Assembly: GCA_035079385.1 (NCBI GenBank)
Contig: JAVHKY010000028.1
Span: 8,742,001 to 8,806,000 of the forward strand
Reading direction: 5' to 3'
Origin: Aspidiotus rigidus
Taxonomy: Eukaryota > Arthropoda > Insecta > Hemiptera > Diaspididae
DNA: 64,000 bases
Numbering within the stretch: position 1 is the first letter of the stretch; every line of letters starts with the position of its first letter. The translations under genes were made by a program, and so were the position numbers. Positions 53,391 to 59,756 of the stretch are shown here, piece after piece. The notes beneath the pieces were generated by a model. It did not search any database, was not told the origin of the DNA, and worked only from the letters and a program-made list of their open reading frames with translations.

Positions 53391-54330
53391 AAATAATTAA
53401 TATAATTAATAATTTGAAAATCCAATACAACAGCGAGTTCGCGCTACCTCATATTTCTCATAGAAGACTTATACGACGCCAAGATAGGTAAAGGGGTAAA
53501 CGAATAATATCTCACGAACACTTGACCTAGTAGAAGCCTAGACTGAAATATTTCAAGATGACTGATCAAATATAAAAGACATGGAACATGATTTTCATTT
53601 ATTTGGCTATGCCAGAAATTTTTTTTTTTTAGTATTTCTCCCTTGCGGTGTTCTTAAAATTTCTTTTCCAATTGTAGTCGCAAAACTTCCAACGTGAAAA
53701 TTAGATCAATGAGTTGCCTATACCTACAAAAAATACCATTAACGGTAGTTTTTTTTGTTTCTTTTTTTGTCGAAAAATACGCCAATGTTTGATTAAGCCT
53801 AGTAGGACCTATTTCGATTTAATCACTCATTGAACACACCAAAGATGTTGATTTAAAATTCCCAACTTAGTTGATGAGACGCTGGGATTCTTCAATTTGA
53901 CTTTAAGACTCGCCATTGATATTTTTCAAGATTCGCTTCAGCAGATGAAGAAAATACGAGTATCTGTTTTTATTCTCTCATTTTATTGACCATACAATGT
54001 AATCACGAGTTTACCCATACAGCGATTTTACACATATTTCTGTGTTTTGATTGTTTCGTACAGCCATATGGTCCTGCCAGTGAAATATTACCGTTTGACG
54101 ACTATACAATGCAATACGACATCAAAGACGATGAAATACCAATTCCAAAGCAATCAGCTACTACGCAAACAGTAAGTTTAATTTACGACCCACAAATGCT
54201 AAATAATACAGAAGCAGTTTCCGAAACCAGTTACCCTATCCCGGAAAGTATAGTTTACGATGCAAATCAAATAGCTCGAGTGCCGTCTACTGATCGAATG
54301 GACGTACTTCGAAAATCAACGCTCGTCTAA
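17327..54330 (+). CDS. stargazin/TARP-like voltage-gated calcium-channel gamma subunit (5' exons missing)
   Basis: Tetraspan membrane protein of the PMP22/claudin/CACNG group; relatives act as auxiliary subunits of AMPA-type receptors or calcium channels. Exons 17327-17467, 45086-45203, 48375-48529, 48663-48811 and 54064-54330 join with matching phases (1,2,1,0) and GT-AG introns, giving about 275 residues. Exon 1 holds TM2 (FFFIVAGLLQLFGELGYLYG) and the start of TM3 (FVFIGGTIFIVSG). Exon 2 completes TM3 (LVMLIGIVMYISIF) and ends FNFQYGV, equivalent to the family NYGWSF segment. Exon 3 holds TM4 (ELSGTCAVLLFVYQ). The tail ends RKSTLV, a type I PDZ ligand like the TTPV of vertebrate TARPs. TM1 and the first extracellular loop must lie upstream. 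The second intron is 27.6 kb and contains another gene on the opposite strand. Confidence 0.87.
18500..19016 (+). pseudogene. RNase H fragment of a non-LTR retrotransposon, partly duplicated
   Basis: Around 18620-18740 the sequence translates to LTWIPGHKNIPEHDVVDLAA, matching the WxPxHxxIxxNExADxxAK signature of retrotransposon RNase H. Upstream, FLTDSLSLGL resembles the SDSLSAL motif in another frame. Downstream, LRIKPTSIPW and ILTRLKL resemble the post-RNase H segment. From 18901 the block starting gatcccaggtcacaagaata is repeated, with an extra 8-bp ccgccaag. Stops and frame changes make this a dead I/Jockey/R1-type fragment. Confidence 0.7.
19179..19320. mobile_element. 142-bp inverted-repeat MITE with GTTTCGAAAC/CATCGTCAGGGT core
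   Basis: Left end gtaaagatgaagaaaaattacagacgc is mirrored by gcgtctgtaatttttc...cttcatctttac at the right end. The interior holds ggtttcgaaactc at about 19234 and catcgtcagggtc at 19257-19269. The same core words recur in the foldbacks at 21355-21840 and 34119-34339. Confidence 0.75.
20065..30732 (-). CDS. F-box / leucine-rich-repeat protein, nested in the stargazin-like intron
   Basis: Probable substrate-recognition subunit of an SCF ubiquitin ligase; target unknown. Six minus-strand exons: 30732-30580, 30501-29747, 29660-29192, 29101-29020, 20714-20617, 20535-20065. Phases match throughout (0,2,0,1,0), giving 675 residues. An F-box-like segment spans residues 48-85 (IITAIVKWSSVDERKTLRLL then CKEWYYACKKF). 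Repeated leucine-rich strands follow: LETLALYFDDL, LRNLSIQTLEI, LPNLRVLYLSHV, LESLTLETV, MKNLKLLYLRKS. The 78-nt first intron is a multiple of three with no stop, so its retention would add 26 residues. The fourth intron is about 8.3 kb and full of transposons. The join across it is the least certain step, supported by phase and by continuity of the LRR pattern (DQLTRLRKLIVP). If wrong, there are two genes. Confidence 0.78.
20797..20910. repeat. direct repeat, copy 1 (copy 2 at 22569-22675)
   Basis: The block gcgttttgctgaaaagtaaa, with tctactccaagataataagt and gaagataagggagaacggct, occurs in both places with nearly identical sequence. The second copy lacks a few bases near its start. Confidence 0.8.
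21137..21301 (-). CDS. 54-residue open frame of uncertain status inside an F-box gene intron
   Basis: Minus-strand ATG at 21301 to TAA at 21137. The product is acidic and begins MLSTLKHSVCKDRLLITELD; composition looks more protein-like than neighbouring frames. A GTGAGT donor lies inside it, after ELDEG, so it could be an exon ending there. It does not fit the phase of the flanking F-box exons because the only upstream acceptor puts a stop in this frame. Confidence 0.25.
   Translation of the reverse strand: MLSTLKHSVCKDRLLITELDEGEYVLILDKEECDKEILNFSASSECTPVELEEK
21355..21840. mobile_element. about 490-bp nested foldback element
   Basis: Outer arms: ttataaagaacgtcgagaaacactcatg at the left and the inverse of cgtgagtgttcctcggcgttctttataa at the right. 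They continue through tcaggaatagtcacaaa, (aata)n and attaaaatataat, then aataaaataaatcaaata and aattttgacc...atgcactac. The left arm has an extra segment of about 110 bases (about 21481-21588). The centre contains tgtttcggtccgaccgtcgc and catcttcagggt. No coding capacity. Confidence 0.75.
22211..22400. repeat. dispersed repeat copy without the LTR element (empty-site paralogue)
   Basis: The order aaacttcggaggtgtgagaa, then agagaag, then a short spacer, then gatgccacattattttagg through gggatgtggcac and ttattttctgaggta is uninterrupted here. The same two halves flank the LTR element at 24769-24812 and 26572-26684. Confidence 0.75.
22569..22675. repeat. direct repeat, copy 2 of the block at 20797-20910
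   Basis: Near-identical to 20797-20910 and in the same orientation, about 1.8 kb apart. It abuts a ctcactcgctcctctcgttcg word that recurs near 24125 and 24207. Confidence 0.8.
23230..23690. mobile_element. 461-bp hAT MITE with 8-bp target duplication CTGTAGAG
   Basis: Ends CAGGGGTTCTCAAC and GTTGAGAACCCCTG are perfect inverted repeats of the classic hAT type. CTGTAGAG flanks both sides (23222-23229 and 23691-23698). Sub-terminal gtgtgccgcg words recur in the element. No coding capacity. Confidence 0.9.
23727..24050. repeat. GGAACCTGTTTTATG repeat family, copy lacking its left end
   Basis: Begins at cttaaacctagataaggc, continues through cctagtataatatagtttgag and several ctcgagagtcgaaa units, and ends ggcgcacggc...aacaggttccctgtt. 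The left terminal repeat is missing. Confidence 0.65.
24850..25166 (+). repeat. 5' LTR
   Basis: TGTAAGATTC...GAATCTTATA, 317 bases, containing gtgaaataaatgcattcgtt near its 3' end. About 98-99% identical by eye to 26239-26552. Confidence 0.8.
25197..26149 (+). pseudogene. retroelement integrase, frameshifted by short tandem duplications
   Basis: Retroviral-type integrase core: first Asp in EIISLDTIGGFGG, second in LLTDQYGG, Glu in SSNGLNERLNQT, with exactly 35 residues between the second Asp and the Glu (DDE). The C-terminal part (about 25993-26149) reads RIGPFPIVQRL and IYHASKLVKPR in another frame, typical of gypsy integrase tails. Damage: a roughly 78-bp duplication at 25324-25450 with an inner 20-bp repeat, and a 16+48+48-bp array at 25836-25947. 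The short repeats break the frame. Not functional. Confidence 0.85.
26239..26552 (+). repeat. 3' LTR
   Basis: 314 bases, same boundaries as the 5' LTR. It lacks three bases in the tctcgt(tgt)attttc segment and is preceded by the G-rich polypurine tract at 26219-26235. Confidence 0.8.
26570..28600. other. intronic repeats, no gene recognised
   Basis: 26572-26684 is the right half of the dispersed repeat split by the LTR element. Around 27735-27795, catgatgttgaaataacgtttcgactgcatctataggtgctg recurs in diverged form at 44168-44215. The minus frame at 26874-27341 spans a poly-T tract and is not protein-like. Confidence 0.5.
30833..31324. repeat. GGAACCTGTTTTATG repeat family, copy upstream of the F-box gene
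   Basis: Starts aacgacggcttccttaacga with gagaacctgttttatgag; ends gcgcacggc...atagaacaggttccc. It lies about 100 bases upstream of the F-box start codon at 30732, within its likely promoter region. Confidence 0.65.
31325..31916. repeat. duplicated aactctc-rich segment
   Basis: The text running from aactctc...gctttgcttcttctttcaac through tatcctcttgcaggtttgta to ttataggtattttgccagtt occurs twice (about 31386-31525 and 31680-31803). Confidence 0.65.
32041..32237. mobile_element. small nested inverted-repeat element with G and C runs
   Basis: Begins gacgccgactt and ends aagtcggcgcc, with ggggggg and cccccc tracts in the interior and cgcgcaaagcgcgcaat at 32076. A short sequence with no coding capacity. 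Confidence 0.5.
32389..32958. mobile_element. 570-bp hAT MITE (TAGAGACCGG family), target duplication GTTATGAT
   Basis: Ends TAGAGACCGGATTC and GGTCTCTA, flanked by perfect 8-bp GTTATGAT (32381-32388 and 32959-32966). Same family as 34474-35163 and 57229-57791, with gccgaaa-like internal words. Confidence 0.88.
33740..33914. mobile_element. 175-bp hAT MITE, target duplication GTATATTA
   Basis: Ends CAGTGGCGCAC and GTACGCCGCTG, flanked by perfect 8-bp GTATATTA (33732-33739 and 33915-33922). Interior repeats the phrase ttgccgcc several times. Confidence 0.88.
34119..34339. mobile_element. 221-bp near-perfect palindromic MITE
   Basis: Arms of about 100 bases: ctaagaaaattatcaaaactt at the left mirrors agttttgataattttcttag at the right, and ccacttccgtcaaaaaatta mirrors taattttttgacggaagtgg. 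The centre is near gattaataca. Each arm carries the TTTCGAA and cttcttcagggtct words shared with other foldbacks in the window. Confidence 0.85.
34474..35163. mobile_element. 690-bp hAT MITE (AGAGACCGG family), target duplication CTCATTAG
   Basis: Ends CAGAGACCGGATTTCTCGGC and the inverse of aaaatccggtctctg, flanked by perfect CTCATTAG (34466-34473 and 35164-35171). Internal text 'gccgaa(a)...aaataa' recurs in 57229-57791. Longest of the three family copies; no transposase frame visible. Confidence 0.9.
35172..36660. other. stargazin-like intron, no gene recognised
   Basis: Unique-looking AT-rich sequence. The 74-codon plus frame at 36014-36238 has no recognisable feature. Confidence 0.45.
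36636..36785. repeat. 36-bp tandem repeat of palindromic units
   Basis: Four units of the form cgttattcgtaggta...tacctacggctaaaa. Each unit contains an internal inverted repeat (gtaggta/tacctac), so each can fold into a hairpin. The third unit has a 6-8-base expansion. Confidence 0.8.
36786..36916 (-). CDS. possible first exon of an unknown protein (about 43 residues)
   Basis: Minus-strand ATG at 36916 encodes MVSCHGTEQFNSYLATMKEM and continues EKLIRSGSD...MLFQVLVLRE up to a possible donor near 36788. Beyond that the frame enters the palindromic minisatellite. Composition is protein-like, but no downstream exon was found. It lies inside the stargazin-like intron. Confidence 0.3.
36917..38439. 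other. stargazin-like intron, no gene recognised
   Basis: AT-rich; aaaatttctcattttcgataaaataaaatt near 37700 recurs in diverged form near 40880. No domain seen in any short frame. Confidence 0.45.
38440..39820 (+). mobile_element. non-autonomous Helitron-like element with internal tandem repeats
   Basis: The 3' end shows the Helitron signature: hairpin gctgc-gaa-gcagc (39795-39807), then acaggtcatCTAG (CTAG 39817-39820) followed by T. Upstream are five to seven degenerate units of about 180 bases, best preserved at 38479 and 38665. These carry cgttctact..gacggatttgct, cctctagattagcca, ttcaggtgttccccacttac and catgtatttcttatgg. The 5' TC end is not resolved, so the start is approximate. Confidence 0.65.
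40020..40250 (-). pseudogene. RNase H fragment of a non-LTR retrotransposon
   Basis: On the minus strand the sequence reads INFLWIPSHAGIFNNEIVDF then LAKSARSS, the RNase H signature of I/Jockey/R1-type elements. Upstream, a SDSLS(A)L motif is shifted out of frame by an extra CT within a (CT)n run near 40237. The frame stops at about 40025. A short dead fragment inside the stargazin-like intron. Confidence 0.75.
41256..41763. repeat. minisatellite, four degenerate units of about 130-150 bp
   Basis: Each unit carries gacagttgtggtgagggg or a relative, ggggctcccaaatgaaaaa, ggatttcgtattcgtcttct and acgagtcaaaaaacccc. Units two and three also share gtaagcaatcgttctgt and caatctctatttttataata. The plus frame at 41143-41523 falls in the array and is not called as a gene. 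Confidence 0.75.
42451..42720. repeat. GGAACCTGTTTTATG repeat family, copy truncated at its right end
   Basis: Starts aacgacggctttcttaacaa with cagggaacctg, continues through agcctaaacctagataaagc and several tatcatata units. It stops next to the Helitron helicase fragment. Confidence 0.6.
42788..43320 (-). pseudogene. Helitron Rep/helicase N-terminal fragment
   Basis: The minus strand encodes IMCTFCDGKLFE, CRSGKIELTDLPSMPDLLQK, then FSHFLNNLRKYKNAHSMTSL and FGQLYHYIGSYLPPP. This matches the zinc-finger-like Cys pattern and the 'LPxxP..FL.NIRxYN.AxxxxSxG...GQxYHxIGsLxPP' segment upstream of the Rep domain of Helitrons. A single TGA at 42968-42970 follows. The same frame then stays open to 42788 with a charged, coiled-coil-like stretch (EIEKLEIERIRLEIELKEY). 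Rep catalytic and helicase motifs are absent, so the fragment cannot act alone. Confidence 0.7.
43963..44061. repeat. GGAACCTGTTTTATG repeat family, right-end fragment
   Basis: Starts gttcgagagtccaaattttt and ends ggcgcacggcgcac...cccataaaacaggttccctg. Overlapping minus-strand frames at 43805-44102 are inside repeat DNA and not genes. Confidence 0.65.
44062..45085. other. intron sequence; diverged foldback-core repeat
   Basis: 44168-44215 resembles 27735-27795 (catgatgttgaaataa, then ataggtgct). Nothing else recognised. Confidence 0.4.
46483..47028 (-). CDS. 181-codon open frame, unknown, in a stargazin-like intron
   Basis: The longest unassigned frame of its stretch; starts MTETDGRHILSPKISSLSKE. 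No domain, signal peptide or splice partner was recognised. The C-terminal third is basic and hydrophobic (LGFFVNVTIFISNN). Long enough to be unusual for AT-rich DNA but not convincing. Could be a relic or chance. Confidence 0.25.
   Translation of the reverse strand: MTETDGRHILSPKISSLSKEGLEGICSHMPSSWVVSLLEEEGMLWAFYVFKQQPISGRFLFLDTKKRTQKEVPDVRMFTPFYSGDYSSNLVREVKQLRICLFSPFFCIVTKVLRFDFKLGIKSSTELRINTLFGRITLQSDFSNKRIIFRSNYKHFKSRKNLTLWALGFFVNVTIFISNNV
48940..49110. mobile_element. possible pogo/Tigger-like terminal fragment
   Basis: CAGTAACGTCTCGATATAGTGC, preceded by TA, resembles the CAGT..CTCG.TATA.. ends of pogo-type elements. The words tatagtgc, ggcttagtgcc and gtctagtgcaacc recur as in such elements. 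No second terminus was found. Confidence 0.3.
49111..50178. other. repeat debris, no gene recognised
   Basis: Contains a palindromic tgatgacgtcatca near 49264 and scattered cctaatatt/ctagtata words related to the dispersed family. Lies in the last stargazin-like intron. Confidence 0.4.
50179..50980. repeat. head-on copies of the GGAACCTGTTTTATG family with a 45-bp tandem array
   Basis: A forward copy starts at about 50179. At about 50497 gggaacctgttttatg plus gcgtcgtgcgccgtccggc marks the start of a copy in the opposite orientation. From about 50585 to 50960 a unit near 45 bases (acttggaaagatttcgacta then tcgcgctatatatgatagg) repeats about eight times. Because 45 is a multiple of three, a 272-codon plus-strand frame with 15-residue periods (GKISTIALYVIGEG) and a 138-codon minus frame stay open. 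Neither is believed to be a protein. Confidence 0.75.
51158..52035 (-). pseudogene. Penelope-like retroelement, 5'-truncated, with GIY-YIG endonuclease
   Basis: The first part encodes the end of the reverse transcriptase region: INFLDLIISVRDGVHEFSIY, FCPVSHKFAAFNSFIHG and ELNIIKYLARVNKVKLDI. After an in-frame TAA near 51583 the same frame continues with the GIY-YIG endonuclease: KSGAYSIACRDCNGMYVGET, SRQIKIRVAEHL and ESAFADHLITSGHGF. RT plus GIY-YIG in this order defines Penelope elements. The RT catalytic core is missing upstream, where the dispersed ctcgag-type repeat begins, so the copy is truncated and has a stop. It lies in the last intron of the stargazin-like gene. Confidence 0.85.
52380..53440. 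repeat. (AATTA)n/(TAAA)n microsatellite field with embedded duplicated blocks
   Basis: Long runs of taat/aaat/aatt occupy much of 52475-52610, 52675-52750, 52880-52930 and 53190-53415. Duplicated unique blocks are interspersed. A block with ctctaccccgtgggtgattc occurs at 52431 and 52628; ttctaagtccctattcctat to caatacaacagcgaga at 52758 and 52935; agacttatacgacgccaaga at about 53116 and 53467. Confidence 0.85.
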
Positions 54331-54626
54331 AAGATATTGGGGAAAAAATGTATCTAATTTTTTAACAAAAAAAAAAAAAATGTAACGTATAGGTATTAGT
54401 TTTTTTTTCGATATTTATTAGGATAATTTTGTAATCCATTGTGGTCGTGTCATGGTATGTTTTTATAAATCATCTAATGATTACAAAACATGTTGCTCAG
54501 TTGTTTTCCGTCAATAAGTACCTATAAGGTACCATCTTCATATAATTAATTCTCATCAATTTCTTTATCGGATTATATCCCGAGAGATTTCAATAATATT
54601 CTCTTTATAATAAGCAATGTATTGTA

Positions 54627-54632
54627 AATAAA
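54627..54632 (+). terminator. polyadenylation signal of the stargazin-like gene
   Basis: AATAAA about 300 bases after the stop codon at 54330, followed by T/GT-rich sequence. Confidence 0.6.
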
Positions 54633-54639
54633 GTTGTTA

Positions 54640-57228
54640 TTTCGTTCTGTAATTCATTTTATTAACCAAAAATCTGTGTTTTCATATATGCAATCGCTAC
54701 AAAGAGAGAGAGAGAGAGAAAAAAAACATACATCTTTTATCTTTTCATTTTCTCGAGAACATTTCAGCTTGTAGGTAAGTTTTAATTTTAGGTAGCGTGT
54801 ACTACGCCGACGTATTAAAAAAAAAAAAAAAAAAATGGGAAAAAGAACGAATTTTTTCTGATTTGTTTAATGTTTCAAGAAGTTATCGTGTTCTAAAATG
54901 AAAGAAGAATAATAATACTTCTTTGCAAATTTTCATTTTTTGGACGTAATTTTTATTCGCACTGTAATTTATCCGAAATTATTACGTAAAATCAAACTTT
55001 AAATAGTATTGCAGTCAAACACCAAACAAACAATAAAAATCAACATTTTTTTTTAAATTTGATGGAAATATTTTTATTTCGTTAATAACATGTACATACT
55101 AAAAAAAAAAAAAAGGAAAAACGATTGAATAGTTAGAAAACGAAATAGATAAAAATGGATACCTTTAAGGATCAAAGCTGAGCAAAGCAGTCTGTATTCT
55201 GGTATTAAATTAAATTGGTATTTAAATTATATTACATGGAAAAGTAGATGTTAGGCACAGTATTGATAATTAGGGGATGTATTCAAGGTATCTAACATAC
55301 AAACTCAAGGTGCTACTGATGCGAGAAACTGAATTGTAAAAGTACCCAAAGCACTGTCATTAATGTACATATAATTGAATGAATGAATTCGAAAGAAAAA
55401 AAAAAAAGTAACAGACGATGTTGTCAGAAGGTTTGTATCAGCAAACATTCAGAGAAAAGTAGTCTGCTGAAACATCGTAATTCAGGAATCCAACGTGACC
55501 AGTACCTACCAAGACTGAAATGAAAATTAATTATCAGTATATTACTGCTTGTTCTAAGCAAGAGAGAAGCATTACGAGAATGAGATTGTAGACTGAAATA
55601 AGGGAGAAGTTGGAGAATAGAAATATGTAGAAAAAAAAAAAATCTTCTTGGAAATTCGGAAAATTAAAAAGAAAATGAAACATAAATTCACAACGTTCCA
55701 AAATCAAATTTTTTAAAAAGTCGATTCCAAATTCGCAAAAAAAAACTGAACGTTTGCAAAATCAAAAATTCTGAAGAAATCGAGGTTTTCAAGAGTACTC
55801 CCAAAAAATTTAAAAACTGGTTGACAATGTAAAGGTTCAGAAAATCGAAGAGGAGAAATAGAAGAAATTCGCTTGAAAATCTAAACGAAAAAAAAGAGAA
55901 GAAATTGCTAAAAAATTCGAAGGTTTTCAAAAATCGAATGGAGAGAAAATTTTCTAATCCAAAATTTGATCGTTTGGAGAGTGAAAAAAAAAGAAAAATT
56001 TTTTGAAGATTGGAACGTTCAAAAAGTTACGGAGTAAAATAGGTAGGTACTCGGAAAATCAAGAAAAATAAAAAATATTTTTTAAAATTCACAAAATACA
56101 AAGGTCACTAGAAATTTTTAAATGACGACTCTAGTAACCTTTGTGTTTTGTGAATTTTGTGATTTATGTGTCGCAACGTGGAACAAAGAATTCTCGATAT
56201 GAAATATATTCGGTGGTTCAGAAATACAAGGAGAAAAAATAAATCGCCGACGTTCAAATTCTGATTTTCTTAAGTTGGTATTTTCAAGGAATTTTTATCC
56301 GTTTGAAGATTGAAAACTTTAAGATTTTTCTTCTTCTTCTTTTTTTTTTACTTACTTATCAAATCTTCCAAATGTTCGAGTTTGATGGAAAAAAAAATAT
56401 ATTTTTTTAATTTTTCGGAACATTTGAATGCTAATAAGGATGAACTTTTGAAACTTTTTAGAGATTCTGAAAGAAGAAAGGAAAGAAAAGTGAACGTAAA
56501 ACACCGAACTATCCAGAAGAGAAAATGGAAAAAATTTATTGGAAATCAAAACATGTATAAAATCAAGGAGTAATTTTTCAAAAAATCTAGAAGAAAGAAA
56601 AAAAAAAAGAAGAAAGACCTTTGAAAACCTGAACATTTGAAAAATCATGAAGGAAAAAATTTTACAGATAGCTGTAAAGCAGGAGATAAAAAAGTGTGCG
56701 CTTTCTAGAAGAAATGACCTGATTGGCTTAGTTAGACTATAAAACACTATAAAATTACCTCCCTATTCTATCGACCAAACTCGAGGCAGCCTACTTTCGG
56801 TTCATCTGTATTAAAATATGTGCTTTTATTCTGTATTAAGTAGTCCAGGAAAATTAAAAAACTGATTAATGCGCTTTACTAAAGATTAATCGAGCAACTG
56901 AGCAAAGACAAAACTTGGTACGATTGTTAGTTACTGTGAACTAATAAAGCTCTCAAACCACCACCCCCTCCCTCCTGATGAGAGCGTCGCTCAGTACAGT
57001 ATAATAATTACCCTTCTCAGCAATTTTTTGATATTATTACGATAAATATTGATTTTTAAACAACAATACTTATTATAAAAATGAAAGAGTATGCTCTCTC
57101 CTACAAATATTATTGTGTTCATTTTTTTCCTAGCGTTAATATCAACTAGCTGAGATAATTACGATCAAAAATGGCTCTACACACAATTATGGAGTTTGTA
57201 TGTGCGTGTCTGTTTGTAGATACATAAT
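54640..57228. other. purine-biased low-complexity DNA, no gene recognised
   Basis: From about 55600 to 56660 the plus strand is dominated by A and G (gaaaatc, gaagaaattc, aaaaattcg). The minus frames at 55688-55930 and 56352-56747 are shadows of this bias (phenylalanine/serine/leucine-rich). A 29-base-arm hairpin lies at 56084-56158. Confidence 0.5.
56084..56158. repeat. short perfect-looking hairpin
   Basis: aaaattcacaaaatacaaaggtcactaga is mirrored by tctagtaacctttgtgttttgtgaatttt with one or two mismatches and a loop of about 17 bases. Possibly a tiny MITE. Confidence 0.7.
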
Positions 57229-57791
57229 TAGAGCCCGGATTTGCCGTCACTTGTAACTTTTCTTCCTATCGGGGAAAACAGTTTTTAATAAAATAGAAGT
57301 TCGAATCACATGAAAAATAGCCAGAGAAAATAGTTTTATTTTGCCGAAAATTGCCGAAAATGAAATAAATGCCACCATTGACGAAAATGCCGAAATCGTG
57401 CCAGAACCGTTAGTTTTGAGTATAAAGTATGAAATTGTTGCCTTTTTATTCATAAACAAACGTACCCGCGTTAAAAACTTGCTTAAAATTCAGCAATTTT
57501 GGTACAAGTTGGATAGTTTTTGTTGAAAACATTATTTTGAGTCTAAAATTGAAAAATTACCTACAAATTTTAATTGCAAAATTGCTAGGATTTTGTATTG
57601 ATGAGTTTGATCCACAAAATTAATGTATTTCGGTCGAAAATCACATAATTTTGGTCAGAAATTGTATAATTCTGGATGTGAATCTGTAAAAGCACTAAGA
57701 ACGCGTATTTTTTCAATTTTTTTTTTTTCTTTTATAATCGAATATTGCCAAAAATTCCATAAATTTTTTACAGCCAGGAATCCGAGCTCTA
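57229..57791. mobile_element. 563-bp hAT MITE (AGAGCCCGG copy of the AGAGACCGG family)
   Basis: Ends TAGAGCCCGGATTTGCCG and AATCCGAGCTCTA. Flanks TACATAAT (57221-57228) and AACATAAT (57792-57799) match at 7 of 8. Internal tgccgaaaatgaaataaatg is shared with 34474-35163. The plus and minus frames at 57247-57526 lie inside it. Confidence 0.8.
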
Positions 57792-57799
57792 AACATAAT

Positions 57800-59650
57800 A
57801 CTCATAATATGTTACCAACTTTCTCGATAACTATTGGACGGATTGATCATCTTTTCAGACTATAGTTGTCTTCATCTCGAGAAGATTTTTGGCAGAAAAA
57901 GAGTTCTTAGGTCTGATAATGAAACAGTTCTTATTGGAAAATTATGTCCTTGCTGTACCAACACAAACTTACAAGAATAATTCATTGACTTTTTCACATC
58001 AGGATGCACATTCAATTCTCAGGTATTGTCGATATAAGTCAGAGTATTTTTGCGCTTAGAGTGGAATTTAGCCCTATATGCGCCAAACCAGGATTTTTTA
58101 TTGCGATTATCTCACATACTATCAATGCTACAACATTTGTAGGAAATTGCAAGGTCTTTCATTTTTATAGGGAAGTAATTTTGTTTAAAAATCAATATTC
58201 TTACCTAAATAATAGCAAAAAACTGCTGAGGGAAGCCATCATTCTTCTTTGGTAGATGACACTCACATCAGGGAGGTGGACGACTTTAGGGTACTTGACA
58301 ATCAAACCAAGTTTCATCTTTCCTAAATTCATTTCTAGCGAAAATGACAATTTTTCCGGACTATAAACAGGCCATAGACTCACGCTCTATAACAAGATCC
58401 TGAAGAATGCCTACGCACAACAAATGCTTCTCACGACGATTTTTAATAATCTCACGAATAAAAAACTGCTTCGATAGTTTTGATTCTAAATTCCTATTCT
58501 TGTAAGGAGCAGTTAATTTAACTGGAAAAAACGTCCGCAACAAAAATGAGGTGACAACTTACACTGAATAACCAATTGAGACGATTTAAGTCAAGCCCTC
58601 CACGGTTTGGTCATCAACCGACCTCAAATCTGAAACATCATCAGGTTGTGCACTTCAGATCGATCCAATATCGACGTCGATTGTGAGTTTTCTATACAGA
58701 TGCGCGTGACTTGTCAGCCAACCAAGAACTTCACAGTAGGTCTAACCTGCTCCAAAAATTTCTATATTATTAGAAGTATCATGAGCTGTCATTCTCTACA
58801 TATAGACAGAATACAAACCCCTCAAAGTAACTCCTGGTCCCTAGAGAGCCGATCAATATTGAGATGAATTTCCGAATTGAACAGTTATTAAAAATTTAAA
58901 TAAATTCAGGATATATGTAATCATTTGCACGCTTTTGTCCTTAGCTAAACAGTAATAAGTCCCTACACAATAGGTTCAAAATTATATACGTACTGCAATT
59001 ATAGGCCTGTGTAGTTTTCTAACCGAAGTACGACCTCGAATATATAAACCAGGCTTTTCATCGACGTCACTGAACAATCTATAATGAGATGCTCTTGATC
59101 TTGAAAACATATTTTCACACACTCGAGAATATATTAAATTTCAGTACTAATTATTAAAATGTGTGGTATACCTACCTACACGAAAGGTGAGAACAACACG
59201 TTCATCTAATCAAATTTTTGGACCGTGTGAAGCGAAGGAAGATCGTTCGCTACGAATTATACTTAGCATCATTCGATTAGGAAAATACAGACTGTGTCCG
59301 AACACGGGACGTCTTCATAGTCCCTGACACCAGCGAGATTTGCGCAAAGGGTGTATAATTTTCTGAATACCCGTCATTCTCAAAAACTTACCAGAAACAA
59401 TGTTTCGATATTAATTAAAATATCTGTCATCAATGGACTGACACAAATTGGCTATGACGGGCGACAGTTCACTCCCGTTGGCGACGGTTGACTATATTCA
59501 ATTATAAAGATTTGATCACCTCTGCTTATTTGTTTGGGTTGAAGCGCTAAAATTGTACCTCGATGTAAAATAAGTTATCCGATTCAGCTTCAGTACACTT
59601 TTCTACCTTATTGCGGTAACAACAAGAGTCGCTTAGGTCAGTGAGAGAAT
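57800..59650. other. possible unassigned minus-strand exons, no gene called
   Basis: Minus-strand frames at 58361-58543 (containing KLTAPYKNRN, FIREIIKNRREKHLL) and 58201-58383 (GLIVKYPKVVHLPDVSVIYQ) are adjacent, with GTGAGT donor-like sites near 58383 and 58266 and a GTAAGT near 58560. Their composition looks coding, but no family was recognised and phases could not be closed. Confidence 0.3.
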
Positions 59651-59756
59651 CCAGATCAAAAGTGAGTATTTTTGATCGACTTCGAATTCCTTTTTTTAAA
59701 GTTTCATACTTACCTACTTATTTGTTTCTTGATGCGTATAAAATCTTTTATTTCAG

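Noticed and set aside
55688..56747. Phe/Ser/Leu-rich minus frames and a Lys-rich plus frame
   Set aside because: Explained by strong purine bias of the plus strand between 55.6 and 56.7 kb.
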